Part shown: one piece after another, positions 63,492 to 64,000 of the stretch
Numbering within the stretch: position 1 is the first letter of the stretch
Layout of the letters: every line of letters starts with the position of its first letter
From: Phymatolithon calcareum
Taxonomy: Eukaryota > Rhodophyta > Florideophyceae > Hapalidiales
NCBI GenBank assembly: GCA_977006965.1
Contig: OZ345359.1
Span: 2,852,001-2,916,000 of the forward strand
Length of the DNA stretch: 64,000 nt
Reading direction: 5' to 3'
Translations under genes and position numbers: made by a program
Notes under the pieces: generated by a model
Seen by the model: only the letters and a program-made list of their open reading frames with translations
What the model was told of the DNA's origin: nothing
Databases searched by the model: none

Positions 63492-64000
63492 GCCGTCATC
63501 TCGTGCACCCTGGCCTCCCCAGGATGCTTGACGGTGCGCGCAGCCTTCGTAGCGAGTTTCTTCCTCGGAGCTCTTCCACCCGTGGACTTACTCGCTGTCT
63601 GCTTTGTGACCGCCATGTTGCTCTCCGTCAACTCGGTTGCCTGCTCGCTTTCATCTGAGTACGAGTGGGCTGGGAGTTCTTGCCGCTGAGGGTATTCTTT
63701 CTGTCCTTTCGAAGACCGAAGGGCCATACCTAGTTCTGATGTCCCAAGATCATTGCCAGAGGTAATCTTGGCTCTCAAAGTACCCTCAGTGGTTCTCGAA
63801 CTTTGTGTATTGCTTTGAAGCGGCTTCGTCTTTTTGAGATATGACAATATTCTTGTAGAATTTTTGTCGACTTCTGGAGTCGGCTCCCCCAATATCGATC
63901 TCTTAATGGGACGTGACACATAATCAAAAATACGCTTCTTCGCAGGCTCAAACCACCCTTCCTCCTCGACTGCAATATATCGAATACCAATTTCGTACGT
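63449..64000 (-). CDS. Upstream ORF with internal histone H3-tail-like segment (5' end outside window)
   Basis: Open from the window edge (64,000) to TGA 63,451-63,449, 183 codons with no ATG-defined start inside, so the N-terminus lies beyond the window. The first part (YEIGIRYIAVEEEGWFEPAK) is unrecognised. A Ser/Thr/Gln-rich stretch leads to ATEL, TESN and Met at 63,616. From that Met the protein reads AVTKQTASKSTGGRAPRK, then KLATKAAR, aligning with H3 residues 1-26 at 22 positions (R2V, R8S, K14R and Q19K differ). K4, K9, S10, K18 and K23 are kept. A further TVKHPGE can be aligned to GVKKPHR (H3 34-40) after a seven-residue gap. The tail is followed by VEKKEEGPNAS and stop, with the slippery site inside GPN. 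Confidence 0.8.
   Translation of the reverse strand, partial: TYEIGIRYIAVEEEGWFEPAKKRIFDYVSRPIKRSILGEPTPEVDKNSTRILSYLKKTKPLQSNTQSSRTTEGTLRAKITSGNDLGTSELGMALRSSKGQKEYPQRQELPAHSYSDESEQATELTESNMAVTKQTASKSTGGRAPRKKLATKAARTVKHPGEARVHEMTACWVEKKEEGPNAS
63458..63464 (-). promoter_or_regulatory. Candidate -1 ribosomal frameshift heptamer CCCAAAC
   Basis: Reading on the reverse strand, zero-frame codons are GGC CCA AAC GCA AGC TGA, so the heptamer C CCA AAC has the X XXY YYZ register. After a -1 slip the P and A sites read CCC AAA and decoding continues CGC AAG CTG ACG into the open downstream frame. The zero-frame stop follows two sense codons later. GC-rich sequence with short self-complementary stretches follows, but I could not establish a stimulatory stem or pseudoknot by eye. 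Confidence 0.65.
63536..63616 (-). other. Histone H3 tail mimic (H3 1-26 equivalent, Met included)
   Basis: 27 codons from ATG 63,616-63,614 to Arg equivalent to H3 R26. It keeps the TKQTA and KSTGG cores, the APRK motif and LATKAAR. The H3 K27-S28 context is absent (replaced by Thr-Val). It is in frame with about 128 upstream codons, so it is internal to the ORF product unless translation initiates here or the protein is cleaved here. Confidence 0.9.

Larger units (their letters stand above)
62529..64000 (-). mobile_element. Two-frame element with H3-tail mimic and cysteine protease (partial)
   Basis: Reverse-strand block, unusually GC-rich and free of stops for this window, extending past the right edge. 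An upstream frame (64,000-63,449) and downstream frame (63,491-62,529) overlap. A CCCAAAC heptamer in register (63,464-63,458) would fuse them by -1 frameshifting into a protein of at least about 490 residues. Both frames being open argues for recent function. I call it an element because it sits back to back with a copia remnant in transposon-only DNA. No transposase, RT or terminal repeat is visible in the part shown, so a virus-derived or host gene is possible. Confidence 0.6.

Noticed and set aside
63449-63616. Ordinary histone H3 gene or pseudogene
   Set aside because: Only the tail (and perhaps a VK-P scrap) matches. The histone fold is absent, and the frame is continuous with unrelated coding sequence on both sides.
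63114-63689. 191-codon plus-strand frame opposite the protease/H3-mimic ORFs
   Set aside because: Antisense of two frames with clear protein signatures. Its own translation shows no motif.
1-64000. CRISPR arrays, telomere repeats, rRNA genes, long microsatellites
   Set aside because: Looked for short regularly spaced repeats, TTAGGG-type arrays and rRNA-conserved strings; none seen.

Overview
This is eukaryotic DNA made almost entirely of transposable elements in different stages of decay. I recognise no host housekeeping gene, no intact tRNA or rRNA gene, no telomeric array and no bacterial-style operon. The element types (AP-endonuclease LINEs, two Ty1/copia lineages, pogo/Tc1-mariner DNA transposons, C2H2 zinc-finger plus RecQ-like helicase elements resembling telomere-linked helicases) fit a repeat-rich, intron-poor lower eukaryote such as a red macroalga, an oomycete or a fungus. 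Sequence alone does not settle which. The many helicase-element fragments are compatible with a subtelomeric or heterochromatic position, but that is inference.

Layout. 0-3 kb: a broken unknown gene and a nearly open pogo-like transposase. 4.4-6.05 kb: reverse-strand copia and LINE remnants. 7.3-12.5 kb: a nearly complete reverse-strand LINE (called LINE-1f here), with ORF1 split by one TAG and a 1003-codon intact endonuclease/reverse-transcriptase ORF2. 13-21 kb: sparse decayed LINE and helicase-element pieces. 21.7-28.5 kb and 35-44.3 kb: two loci sharing the same repeat families (zinc-finger/helicase element, LINE RT piece, two unnamed repeats), which looks like an old rearranged segmental duplication. 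29.5-34.6 kb: nested inverted repeats surrounding a young 741-bp pogo deletion derivative (30,633-31,373) whose near-identical sister lies at 56,047-56,745. 44.7 kb: a tRNA-Ala-like 3' half joined directly to a LINE 3' tail. 51-54.2 kb: shuffled fragments of a second LINE family (LINE-2f). 57.56-62.44 kb: a degenerate copia element with gag, protease, integrase, RT and RNase H still readable.

The most striking feature is at the right edge on the reverse strand (62,529-64,000). Two overlapping open frames are linked by a perfectly phased CCCAAAC heptamer, four codons before the upstream stop, suggesting a -1 programmed frameshift. The upstream frame carries a histone H3 tail look-alike (22 of H3 residues 1-26 identical, preceded by Met). 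The downstream frame looks like a papain-fold cysteine protease. The apparent product is a histone-tail-mimic/protease polyprotein of at least about 490 residues, and I know of no described family of this kind. A weaker H3K9-like hexamer (ARKSTG) also occurs in LINE-1f ORF1.
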